Source: Anaeramoeba flamelloides (taxonomy: Eukaryota; Metamonada; Anaeramoebidae). Taken from it: DNA of 64,000 nt. The notes beneath the pieces were generated by a model, which saw nothing but the letters and a program-made list of their open reading frames with translations, was not told the DNA's origin and did no database searches. The stretch lies in the NCBI GenBank assembly GCA_027625915.1, contig JANTQA010000070.1, positions 625,001-689,000 on the forward strand, written 5' to 3'. The stretch's first letter is position 1. The number at the start of each line of letters is the position of its first letter. The position numbers and the translations under genes were made by a program. This document shows positions 27,450 through 38,561 of this stretch, piece after piece.

Positions 27450-27675
27450 TACTGTTAATTGCTAAATAAAAAGATCATAATTTTCATTCAGCTTTCTAAA
27501 AAACACACCTCCAATGAATTAATAAAAATCACCAAAGTCCCCAATTCTTGAAGGAAAAATTAATAATTTAAGATTGTTTATTGAATTCAAAAATTGAAAC
27601 TTACCTTTAATTAAAAAATCTTTTTTTGTCCAGCTGAAGGAAAATTTTGTTTCATTTATTTTGCAACAAAGAGTA
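27450..27675 (+). mobile_element. Palindromic MITE G2
   Basis: Full-length copy of the G family, same orientation as G1, with TA at both edges. Confidence 0.65.
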
Positions 27676-27721
27676 AAGTTTTTGTTACATTTTTTTTAAC
27701 AAGACGTGATGTGAGTTTAGA

Positions 27722-28165
27722 AACCCATGCTCAAAGCCTACAATCTGTGCTTTAAAATAAAATCCATGCTTTTTTTTCTTCTTGTTCGAAGGCAACGTCC
27801 AATTAACTACCCAATAGTATTCCTAAGTTCAAATCAATTTTGATATTAAACAACTTGATATTTTCAGTAAAATTTAAATTCAGAATGCAATTTGTTGAAA
27901 TTTTTTCATATTATTCTAAATTTTTTAGTTGTTTTTTGTTTTTTTTGAAGGTGAACAAATTTATCAAAAATTAATTCTATTTTTTTATAAATTTTCCATT
28001 TTAATACTTTATTTAAAAAGAAAATTTTCTTTTTAAATAAAAGAACCTCAAGAAACCAATACCATATTCAATTAGGGTTTATTGTTGATTTCTTGGATCG
28101 TTTGAGATAAAGGTTTTCTGTAACAAAGAAAAACGTTTTTTATTTAAAACACAGACTGAAATTTT
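27722..28165 (+). mobile_element. A-family element A3
   Basis: Same orientation and motif order as A1, including CAATAGTATTCCTAAGTTCA and AATTAGGGTTTATTGTTG. Confidence 0.6.
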
Positions 28166-29559
28166 AATAAATATTCTAAAAAGCCTTTTAATATGACATT
28201 TTTCAAAATTCTTTTTATGGTAATAAAAAACCCATCATTCCAAGCAAGGAGAAAAAAAAATAAGGTTATAGATGGGGTATATAAGTAAATTTCAAAATTG
28301 GTCTAATTGAATTTTTTCATTTTTTTTTGAAAAGTTTTTTAATTATTAAGTTTTTTGTGAGTTTTTAATGATTTTGATCTTTGTGGGAAGGAAAAATCAA
28401 AAATATTATTTTTTGATTGGTAGTATTTTATACTTGTATTGTAGAAAATACAAAATTTTGAAATTATCAATTACAAATATTTTTATAAATTTGTACTCAA
28501 AACACAATTTTAACCCAAAAAGATAAGTGGAAAATTTTTTTCCCTTAAAACAAGTACAAAAGTCTAATTGGTTTAATGATTTTTGTCCAAAATCCTCGTT
28601 AAAATTCCCATCCAAACCTACTTAATATACTCTAACATATACTAAAATGCACGAACCTCCCCATAAAGCGGTTTAAGATACACACGGTAAATATATTTCA
28701 ATTGAATTGAATATTTTTTAAAAAATGCGAATTTTAACAATTTTGAAATTGAACCTAATTGGAAAAATAATAATTTTTCCGTAAGATGTAATATAAACGT
28801 GTCATAAATATTGATAGTGTTATAAAATTTAAATAAAGTTCATTAAAATTTTAATAAAAACATCAATAACCTGTTAGAAAAAAAAAAAGGAACAAATGTT
28901 TTAACATTTTTTTTTTTTTGATATTAAAAGGTGTTCTCATATTTTGTAACTTGTTATATTGATATTTATAAGATAAAACATGTTATATAATATATTAACA
29001 CTTTTTGATATAGCCGCCCCTAAAATATTATGAAATTTTATACGACTTAGCAATCGGTTTTCTATTATAAAATTATATTTTGTATTAAAAACCATAAAAT
29101 GGTTATTCAAGAACATTATTAACTTTAAAAAGCAATAATTATAGAAAAAAAATTATTATCAGTTTTTTGATTTTGGGGATTGATAACCAAATGATAAAAG
29201 AAAAATCCCTTAATTCATAGCTTCAATTTCCAACACTGGAAAAATCACAGTTTAAAAAATTTCAATATAATGGTTGAAAAAGACTGTGAAATTTCAGTGA
29301 TTTCTTTGATTTCTTTTCTTAGAAAATATAATTTTTGTCTGTTTTTATCACAAAAAACAATTAATAAATGGCGTTAGAGAAATTGAAAAAGTTATATTAT
29401 GATCAATATTGAATTTTAAATTTCATAAAAGACTATTTTATACTAGGCAACTAATATCTATATTTCTTTTAAATTTCCATAGTGGGTTTTGAAACGGCTT
29501 ACCAAAAAGAAAAAAAGAGGACTATTCTTTTTTATTGTTGATAGATCAAAAAAAAAAAA

Positions 29560-30210
29560 AAATATCTAAACTCTAGTCTTGCCATCTGAACAATAAAAAG
29601 ATAAAAGAATAATAACAAAAAGAAAACAAATGTCCCAACAAAATGGATTACTGGTGAATATGTGGATAGGTTGTTGTTGAAAGCATTTAAAAAGTTCTCC
29701 ATACCCACTTTCTGTTTTCATAAAATATTGAAAATGTTTTATCCGAAGAATAAAGAAATAATTCTTTAAAGAAGGAGATGAAGTGTTGGTTTCTTTAAGA
29801 AATCATTTTATTCAGTAACAATTGAAAACACCAGGATTGTCTGAAAACTATTTATTTATCTTTAAATATTATTCTTGTTGATCTAGAAGGATCGATAGGT
29901 TTGTCAACCAAATTAAAAGAAAGTAATACAATTAAACTCTTTGTTCTGATCCTTTAGAATAAATCGATAATCCTTTTTTGTTGTTTTTTGCCAAGAATTA
30001 CTTGTTTTTGAGAATCTTTTTTTTGATCAAACAAATTTTTCTTTGAAAAATATTGATGAATTATCCATATAGTCTTCTACTATTCTCTCTCGATTATTAT
30101 TTTATCAGTAATATTGATAAATATTAAGATTTTAATGAATTTAACGATTTGAACCAGCTATCACAATATGTGATTTTATCAGGATAAAATGATATATTGC
30201 TGATTTTTTC
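29560..30210 (+). mobile_element. Partial B-family element B4
   Basis: Matches the inner and right parts of B2: GTGGATAGGTTGTTGTTGAA, TTTTATCCGAAGAATAAAG, and AGGATCGATAGGTTTGTCAA. The right-end palindrome cluster is eroded and the left end is hard to place (possibly from about 29340). Confidence 0.55.
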
Positions 30211-30299
30211 AAAAGAATTTTTTTTTTAAAAAACTTTATAGTGACTTGGAAAAGGTATCCTCAACTTATTTACAAAAAACAGTTGTAGATCGTTCGAAT

Positions 30300-30570
30300 C
30301 AAAAAAATATACGACCATCTTTATGATATTTTCAGATAATTTTTAAATTTATCCACTTTATGGAATTTTAAAAAATGAAATAGGATTTTGATTTTTCGTA
30401 AAATTTTGGCATATTTAATCACCAATTAGAAAATAACCAACTTTTTAAAACATAAAATAAAAATTAACAAAAGTCTATCGCTTGATAAATTAATTTAATT
30501 TGTAAATAAACGCTTTGAAATCTTTTACAAAAATAAAAGTACTCCAATTCTGCACAATGGGATATTATTC
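30300..30570 (-). repeat. Dispersed repeat L3
   Basis: Reverse-orientation copy of part of L1; shares AATTGGAGTACTTTT and AAATTAATTTATCAAG. Confidence 0.45.
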
Positions 30571-31035
30571 AAGGAAAAAAGAAATAAATAAATTCAAATT
30601 ATAAAAGAAATTTTTTATTTTGAATTTCTGATTTGATGATCAAAACAAAGAAATGATCATCTTGAATGTGTAAATTAGAAAATACACACATATATCTAAA
30701 TAATAAAAATTTTTGTTAGAATCGTTACTTTGATTGCAAACAAATTTTTTTTTGAAAATTAAAGAAATACGATGTTATGTTATTATGTTTTTGATAATTT
30801 TCTTGTTTACCACCAATAAGTTTAAAAAATTAAAAAAAATTGATTAATTTTTTTTTTTTTATTTTATTTGTTTTCATTTATTAAACCCAAATAGATTAAT
30901 GAGGGGGTAGGTAATTGTATTTAAAATCCTTTAGATATTGGAAATTTTGAAAAAATACATTATTTTAATAAATGTGGTAAAAAAAAAAATAAAAAAAAAA
31001 GCATTAATTATAAATTGTTTTTCTAGTTTATCAGT

Positions 31036-32341
31036 TTAGTTATTTCTTGTTTGGTTAATGTGTTTCATCCAAATTCGAACCTATAAATAAATAAATTAAT
31101 TAGATAATTAATAAAAAAAAAACAATGAAAATGATTCAAAACAAGAAAAAATCGAAAAGGAAATTTTTTTAATGTCATCAAACAGAAATTTTTTTCAAAA
31201 AAAAGAAAAAAATAAATTTTACTTTGAAAATTTTATATAGATCCTTGACTAATTCTCTAAAATCAATTCTGGCATTAGAAAGAAAGGTAAATGTTAATTT
31301 TCTTCTATCAAATTGGAATTCAGCATCTAAAATCTAATTTTTGTTATTATGATTAAATATAAAGTATTATAATATATATATATATATATATATAGGTGTG
31401 TAAGAATTAAATGATAATTAAGTTATAAATTAATGAAAAATTAAACAGAATAATAAATCATAATTAAACAAATAATGAATTAAATAATCATACTTCCATT
31501 GGAAGTCCTCTCATTGAAATTTTATTTTGACAAATTGAAAGTGCTTGATTTTCTTCTTCCATTTTCAAAGGAAGATTGTTTACTTCATTTATTGTTGCCT
31601 TTCTATAAATCTTTTTGTGTTCGGTATAAAAGTTTTCTTCTGTATTGACAAGATCTTGTGGGTAAATCTGTTTTACAATACGACCAAGATCTTTACCACG
31701 ATCTGCCTCAACAATAACAAAATCTAAAGGTTTGATCTCCATTTCCGTTTCAAGTTCAAAAATATCTTTTCTTCCTCCTTTAAATTCAACTTGCCAAACT
31801 TCTTTTTCATTTTCTTTTTCGTTTTCCTTTTCTTTTTTATTTTCAGTTTCGGTTTCATTTTCTTTCAGATTCGGCTTGACATTATTTTCATTTTTGCTTT
31901 TGTTTTCGTTTTCGTTTTCGTTTTCGTTTTTGTCTTTGTTTTTATTGGTTTCTTTGAATTCTTGATTTTCGTCTTCTTGGAATAAGTCATCATCAAGAGT
32001 TTTAAATAAATTATTTCTTCCCCTTCCTCTTCCCCTTCCCCTTCCTCTTTCTAATTTTTTAATATTTTCATCAGAATTGTTTAAATCGCCTTGATAATAT
32101 CTATTTCTTGTATTAAATGTATTCAAATTATTTATTTGCATTCTTCCTCTTCCTCTTCCTCTTACTCTTCCTCTACCTCTACCTCTGCCTCTACGTTCAT
32201 ATTGCCCGTATTGTGAATATTGATAGTCATACCTTTGATTTTGGAAATCTTCATTAAATCCCATGGTTTGTTGAAGTTTTTGTTCTTCATTATTTAAAAT
32301 TATTTGTTCAGATTTATCATTTGTTCCACCAGATTGATAAA

Positions 32342-32399
<58 letters not shown>

Positions 32400-35390
32400 C
32401 ATAAGAATGTTTTGATTTAATTATAATTAAAGGGTTTTTATTAGTTTAAAAAATTAATACAAAAAATTAATTTTTTTTCTATAAAAAGAAAATATGTTGA
32501 GGATAATGATTTTTTTATAATTTTAATTTCCGAAACTAAACCTTTCCAGTTCTTTTTTAATACCAATAAATCTTTAAAATTTATATTATTAAACAAAAAT
32601 TTTATAACAAAATTCAAATTAATAAACTTTTTTTGAGAAAAGTAATTTAAAAAACAAAAAAAAAATATAGGTTGAAAAAGTATTTTAAAGAAAACAAATT
32701 AAATCAAAAAAAATAATCCTTTCATCAACCATTGATAGATTTAAATATTTTCATTTCACAGATCAAAAGCTCAATGCATTTTAATTTTTAATTCAAATAA
32801 ATTCGTTTTTTCTATTGTTTTTTTTTTAGGGTAATTTCAGAGATATTTCTTAATTGTTTTTTTTTAAGGTGTTTTAAGAGATATAATCTTAATTTTTAAA
32901 AATATTTATTTTTTCTTTCAATAAAAAAAAACACTTTTAGACAAGAAAAATAGATCAGGATAAATTTTTGTTTTTTCTATGATGTATAAATTCACATTTC
33001 CAAAATTGGTTTTCCAATTTTTAGAGTTTTTTTGACAAAAATATCAATTTCTAGAAGATTTTTGAAAGTGTATTATTGCTTTTAAAACCCAACCAAATGT
33101 ATAAAAGAATAAAATACTTTTAGAGTCATTTTCAAAAAGTGTGGCAAAAAAGTTTTTCAAGAGTATCTATAAAATAGATGACAAACTTCAGTAGATCTAT
33201 TTTTAGGGATATATATAAAAAAAATTTTGTTCACATTTTTATAAAACAACTTTACCATATTTTCCGTTTAAATTAAACAGTATTTCAAAGGCTAATGCTG
33301 ACGTGAAGTAATTAATAAGAAAAAAAAAAAAAATATTCTTTTTGTATTCAAGAACAACTATTAATGATTAAGTCTTATTATTAATTCTCTTTTTAATTAT
33401 TATAAACATATAAAATCCTAATATTTTAAAAATTATAAAAAATTAAAAAAAAGTGAATCAAATTTTTTCAAATGAATATTACGGATGTTTTTAATACTGA
33501 ACGTTTAATGGGGAAAAGTTAAAGAGAAGATTTTTTGCTTATAATTATATTCACCTAATTTCGTAAAAAATTCCATGGTCCCATTTTTCTTAATGTTTAT
33601 TTGTATTTTCTAAGATCATTTTTTTTTTAACTTGACTTTCTTTAAGGGACTAGTCTCTATTAAATTTTTTTAGGTAAATTTAATAGAGATTTAGAATTTT
33701 TTTTGCCAATGACTTAGATTTGAAACCAAAGTGAAAAACTTCTTAGTATAGTAATGAAATCTCCATAAATGACATTCATTAAATTTAGTTATTGTTTTTA
33801 TAGAAATAAAAAATTTTTCCTTTATTTCACTTTTTTGAAAGTTGCTTTTTTTCAACTTTTCGCAAAAATACAAAAAATAAAAAAAAATATGAGCAAGAAA
33901 GCAAAACCTTGTTGTGTTTGTGGAAGACCTACAAAAAATAATTTGAAAAATAAACTTGGAAAGGTTTTTTTTGGATTTGCATGAAAAAACAGTTTGATTC
34001 GAAAAAAATATGCAAAATATGCTTTACTCTAAATAAAAGATTTTCTTTCTTTTCTTGTACACTTCTTTTTTTTTATGAATCTACTTTTTCAGTTTACACT
34101 CTTTTGTTTTTGTTGAATTTAAAATTTTTAAAAAGTATTCCCAAATTATCATTCCAAAAGTTTTTGTCAGAGTCAAAAAAAAATAAAAGAAAAGAATAAG
34201 AACTATTTTTTTAAAATGTAATTATTGATAAAACAAATTGAGTTTTATATAGAGTCAAGTTGGATCGACAGAAGTGAAAGAGAAAATATTCACTAGTTTT
34301 GAATTATTTTTTCGTTTTTAAAAATGAGAATAAATATTATTTTTGAGAAAATAATTAAATCCAAAATTAATCAAAAAATTCTCATCCGTTAAAGATATTT
34401 TTTATAAAAAAATTTTTAAAAGTCACTTTTTTTGACAGAATTGTAAAATTTTAAAAAAACAAGAACTAAAAGTTCTAACATTGAAAAAACCTGTCTTTTT
34501 TCAATTTTAAGCATATTTCAAGATAAGGATTCCTTATTTAGTTATTGGTCAAAAAAAAAAATTAATAGAGACTAGTCCCTTAACAAAAAAAAAAAATAAA
34601 CAGAAAAAAAAGAATTGAAAAAAGAAAGAAAAAAATAAAAAAAAATTTGAAAAAGCAAAACGAAAATTGAAAAAAAAAGTTGAAGAAATGATTTAGATCT
34701 AAAATAGAAATTTTTTTTTGATTAGAATATATGAATAAACCAAACAAAACAACCCCTAATAAAATTTTAAAGTGAGTTAACATTTTTGGAAAATAGTTTA
34801 GGTTGTAATTGAAGGTAAATGATATTAGTGCACATATAGTTCAAGTGGCTTCTAAAAAATCTATTATAAATATTATTGATCAATGAAAAATAGTTTAAGC
34901 TATTTCCAATAATATAGGGCATTTTTTATTTCAATAATTATTTCTTAATATTAATTCAATTATACAAAATGTACAACAATAATATGTTTTTTAACATATC
35001 ATACTTAATTTCTTGTATTTTGAAGTTTTATTAATGGATTCTAAATATTTTTTTTTGAATTAAAATTATTTTGCAAAATTTTTAATTTTGAAAAAATAAT
35101 AGAGTCAAATTTCTCATTTCATTATTTTTTCGAATTCTTCATTTTTTTCATTTTTACTTTGTTATTATTATTGTCCAAAATTTAACAAAGTTCAGAAGAG
35201 ATGTGATAAGAAATCAACCAAAAATTCTTTTGATTCTAAACAATTGAGTTGACTTCGATGGACTTTGGTGGAAAAATTGCTCAGAACAGTTGTACACTTC
35301 AATTAAAGAGGTGAGATAAACAAAAAAAAAAGAAAAAATAAAAAGGTTTTTTTTTTTTTTTTTTTTCATTCAGTTTGCTTTTTTTTAAAT

Positions 35391-35424
<34 letters not shown>

Positions 35425-38400
35425 ACAAAAAAAGTTAATTGGAAAAACAAAAAGTTAATGATCAAATGAAAAACAAAAAATCTAAAGATCAAATCAAAAA
35501 TATATTGAAGTATGATTTTACACATTATCAAAAAAAAAAAATTGAAAAAAAGATCAAACTAAAGATTGTTAAATAGACATTACTAATTTTGGATATTTTT
35601 CCAAAAATTAGGGGCAATTTTTTTTTTTTTTATTTTTATTTTTTATTCTTCGAACTTTGATCAATAAACACAAATTTTAATCAAGAGTTTTATTATTATT
35701 AATGGCTTCGTTTTTTTTTGTCTAAAGTTTTGAGTTTAATAACTGAATAAAGAATTTATTCTTATATTGATGGATATTTTTTTGCTCCACATTTTTGGAT
35801 GGAGCTTATATTATTATTATTGTTGTTATTGAGAAATAAGTGTAAATTACACTCTGTATTCCCTTATACTTGTTTTTCTTTTAAGATAACAAGTACGAAA
35901 CCATAGATTTCATGACTATTAATTAAGAAAAATAATCTTCAACTGTCTTGGTTTAAAATTATTTAATTAAGATTAATATCTTTAAAATTTCTTTTGAAAG
36001 ATCAATCTATCATTTTTATAATAAACTATTTTTCAGTCAAAGGGGCCCAGTTGTAATGGGTGAAATATATGTGTTTAAATGATTTGCATAGATATTAGAA
36101 GAAAAATTTGATTTAGGAAATTTTCAAAATTGAAATCATTTTTGCACGATTTTTTTTTTCAATTTTTTTTTATCAATTTTTTCGATTTTTTTTTTAAAAC
36201 CTAATTCAGTTGTAAAAAATTTTTTTTTATTGCAAGATCAATAGTAACTTGGTAAAAATGTGTTATTCTAATGTTATTGAAACCGTGGAAATGATTGTAG
36301 AGAAATCATATTGATTTATATTGGAATTCTATTCGATCTTTGATCCTGATTTTTGAATAATAAATGTGAAAAATTTTCACTTCATTTTCATTTCCTTTTT
36401 CAAATAGAGGCCATAAATACCAACAAACTTCGTTTGGGGACTTGGTTTCTTAAAGAAAAGTCTGGAAAATGAAGTGAAAATTGTTTCGTATTTATTATTC
36501 AAATACCAATAGTAGGTCAAAACGAACAGTGTTGTTTTTCTCAATAGGAGATAGAAGAATTTGAGTTTTTCAATTTTTAAGAAAATTTATTGATTAATTG
36601 GTTTTCTTTCAGACATATATCAACAATTCATTGATGTGTATTATTCTGCTTATTTTTTTTTTTTCTTCATAGGTTAATTATATAAAATAATTGATAGAGG
36701 AAAAAAATGTTTTTTTTTGGATTCCCCTTTGACTGAAACAGAGTTTAGTAAAGTTACTCCGATAAAAAAAATGATCAATATTTTCTATTATTTCTTCATG
36801 TTCATATTTTAAATATAAAATGTAAAATTTATTTGAATTTTTTTTTTATTTCATAGCCAAAGCTATAATCCTAGGCTTGGAGAAAAAAAACAAAAAGGTT
36901 GCGAATTTAATGTTCAGAAATAAGTATTAGTTATCTTTAACAAAAATACCCTTGTATTTTGCGAATAAAAAAGTGAATTATTTTCAAAATGAAAATTATG
37001 TTTAAAAATTTATTGAAGATGTTCATATAAATGTTGTTTATTCTTCAGATTAGAATTTATTGTGTTTTTTGTTTTAGTTTTACAAAGGAGATGGAATTTA
37101 GTTTATTTTATTTATGATAACAAATATATTTGAGTGTTCTTGATCGAAATAGTTTCAAGTTTGTGGGTTTGGTATGGTAATTCTTTTCAGAAAAAACCAA
37201 AATAAGGTATTTTCCTCATAAGTATCAAATTTTACTGATAAATTCCAATAGATTTGAGAAAAATTTTAGTTGAATTTCTATTTTGTAATTAATAACCACA
37301 ACATTTAAACCAACACAATAGAAAGTACCTTTTGAAGCCAAAGTTATTTTCCAAAGTTTCTAAGAAGTAGTCCAATAAAATTTGATACTCAAAGCAAAGA
37401 CAAAAAAAGTTCTAAAAAGGAAAATGAAGTAAAAATTTTCAGATAATTATCTGAATTTATCAGTATCTAATTTTTTTTAACTTAATAAAAAATTGATAAA
37501 AGTTTAAATCAACAGATCCAATTTTTAAATTCAGTTTTTTGCATTTTTTTCAGACAACAAAATCCAAAAAGAAGAAGAAAAATAATTTTTCGAATTATTA
37601 AATAATTACGTATGAATTAGAATTTTTAGAAAAAAAATTGGGAAATTAAAATTCTTAAAATATCATTAAAAGCAAGAAAGATTGATCAAAAAAGAAAAGA
37701 TCTCCAAAAAAAATAAAAAAAAAACAAAAAAGGTTTGTCAAAAATAATGACTTACAGAGAGGCATTGACATATTTGGTTGTTGGTTATTAAAAGGGGTTG
37801 TATTTAAGGAACCAAATCCATACTCAAGTTGGCGGTTGTTTTGCTCATATGAACCTAACCAAATGTTTCCTCCATCAGGTGCAGAATTTGGTAAAAATTG
37901 GCTGCCACCTTCAAAGTTATCTTGGCTATATGAGTAGACTTGGTTTTGTTCGTTGTTCCAGTTTTTTCGTTGGTTTATATTGACTCCACTTCTTTGGTTT
38001 TTAATGTTTTTTTTTTTTTTTTTTTTTTGATTTGATGGAAATAGCAAAAAGCAAAGAATCACAAGTTTTCATTTAATTTCTGACAAACGAATATTGTGGT
38101 ATTCTGGAAAACACCACCCAAAGAGACTCAAATTGGGATACTTACCTTTGTGAAGACTTTGGTTTTTCGATCCTTTTTTTATTAAAGTTTCGATTCTTAT
38201 TATTTTGATCATAGAGAAATAAAGAATCCATCATGTTTTTGATTTCGCTTGGCTCTTTCAATGAGGAAGCAAATAAGGTTGTTGTTTCTTGACTTTGGTT
38301 ATAGATCTTGCTCTCGTTTTCGTTTTCACTTTCGCCAATGAGTTTAAATTCAAGAGATCTATTTACACCAACAGATCTTGAAAGGAAATCATTTTTGGAT

Positions 38401-38561
38401 TTTGGTGATTGGCTTTTTTTATTGGAGTTGATCTCGATTCCAACTGATTTTGTTTCTGTTTTGCTTTCGTTGTTTGTTTTTTTTGGTGTGTTTTTTGTCG
38501 TAATAGATATCTCTTCTTTATTTTGAGGCAGTTTTTGTTGTTCAGTTTTTTTACTGGTCAT
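31036..38561 (-). CDS. PSP1-domain protein with RG-rich segment (5 exons)
   Basis: Exons (high to low) 38561-38146, 37991-37756, 32344-31494, 31333-31223 and 31080-31036 give 552 residues in a consistent phase. The C-terminal ~140 residues are a PSP1 domain (fungal PSP1, bacterial RicT/YaaT relatives): VEFKGGRKDIFELETE, FVIVEADRGKDLGRIV, a RGLPMEILDAEFQFDRRKLT stretch across an intron, RIDFRELVKDL and a final VRIWM. Before it lie two Arg-Gly blocks typical of RNA-binding tails, a Glu/Asn/Lys tract, and an Asn/Gln/Ser-rich N-terminal half. The PSP1 domain's biochemical role is not settled; RNA-linked functions are likely here given the RG blocks. Exons 3-5 are firm. Linking exons 1-2 to exon 3 across a 5.4 kb intron is inferred from strand, composition and exact phase fit (1+2). 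If that join is wrong, exons 1-2 are a separate unrecognised gene and the ATG at 32264 starts the PSP1 part. Confidence 0.75.
32346..32397. repeat. (TA)n microsatellite abutting a 3' splice site
   Basis: About 26 TA units immediately upstream (minus-strand sense) of the acceptor of PSP1 exon 3. Translating it gives the artefactual IYIYIY start of an open frame at 32402. Confidence 0.85.
33646..34579 (+). mobile_element. TTAA-flanked element K1
   Basis: 934 bp between TTAA at 33642-33645 and 34580-34583. Ends GGGACTAGTCTCTATTAA and its inverted copy TTAATAGAGACTAGTCCC match perfectly over 18 bp. TTAA targets are the hallmark of piggyBac-type transposons, but no transposase is recognisable; a small Cys-rich frame lies inside (33889-34199). 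Confidence 0.75.
33889..34199 (+). other. Cys-rich ORF fragments inside K1
   Basis: Frame 33889-33984 gives MSKKAKPCCVCGRPTKNN... (32 residues). An overlapping frame to 34199 contains KKICKICFTLNKR. The two CxxC pairs lie about 20 residues apart if a 29-bp GT...CAG segment (33964-33992) is skipped, a spacing seen in GATA-type and other zinc fingers. Such an intron would be far shorter than any other here (91 bp minimum), so two decayed pieces are at least as likely. No family assigned. Confidence 0.3.
35767..35935 (-). repeat. Dispersed repeat J1
   Basis: Reverse-orientation counterpart of J2 (43745-43905): shares TGAAATCTATG, a GTAATTTACACTT-type block and CTCAATAACAA. Confidence 0.45.
36352..36506. 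mobile_element. Inverted-repeat MITE M1
   Basis: About 155 bp hairpin: the left arm ends in TTTTCACTTCATTTTC and the right arm begins GAAAATGAAGTGAAAATT; flanking TTGAATAATAAAT / ATTTATTATTCAA extends the pairing to about 37 bp. Diverged pieces recur near 598 and in eRF1 intron 1. Confidence 0.6.

Larger units (their letters stand above)
26803..31035. other. Gene-free stretch between the Ras and PSP1 genes
   Basis: No gene seen. It contains G2, A3, B4 and L3, separated by plain AT-rich DNA. The 69-codon frame at 28406-28615 is not supported by any family match. Confidence 0.6.
32345..37755 (-). other. Inferred giant intron 2 of the PSP1 gene (5,411 bp)
   Basis: Donor GTAAGT at 37755 and acceptor ATATAG at 32345, with the acceptor abutting a (TA)n run. 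It holds K1, M1, J1 and poly-T/poly-A runs at about 35346-35424. No exon-like sequence with Ser/Asn/Gln-rich coding was seen on the minus strand inside it. Confidence 0.55.

Noticed and set aside
32265-32402. IYIYIY... start of the PSP1 frame
   Set aside because: It translates a (TA)n microsatellite that sits in the intron; an AG acceptor at 32345 explains the frame better.
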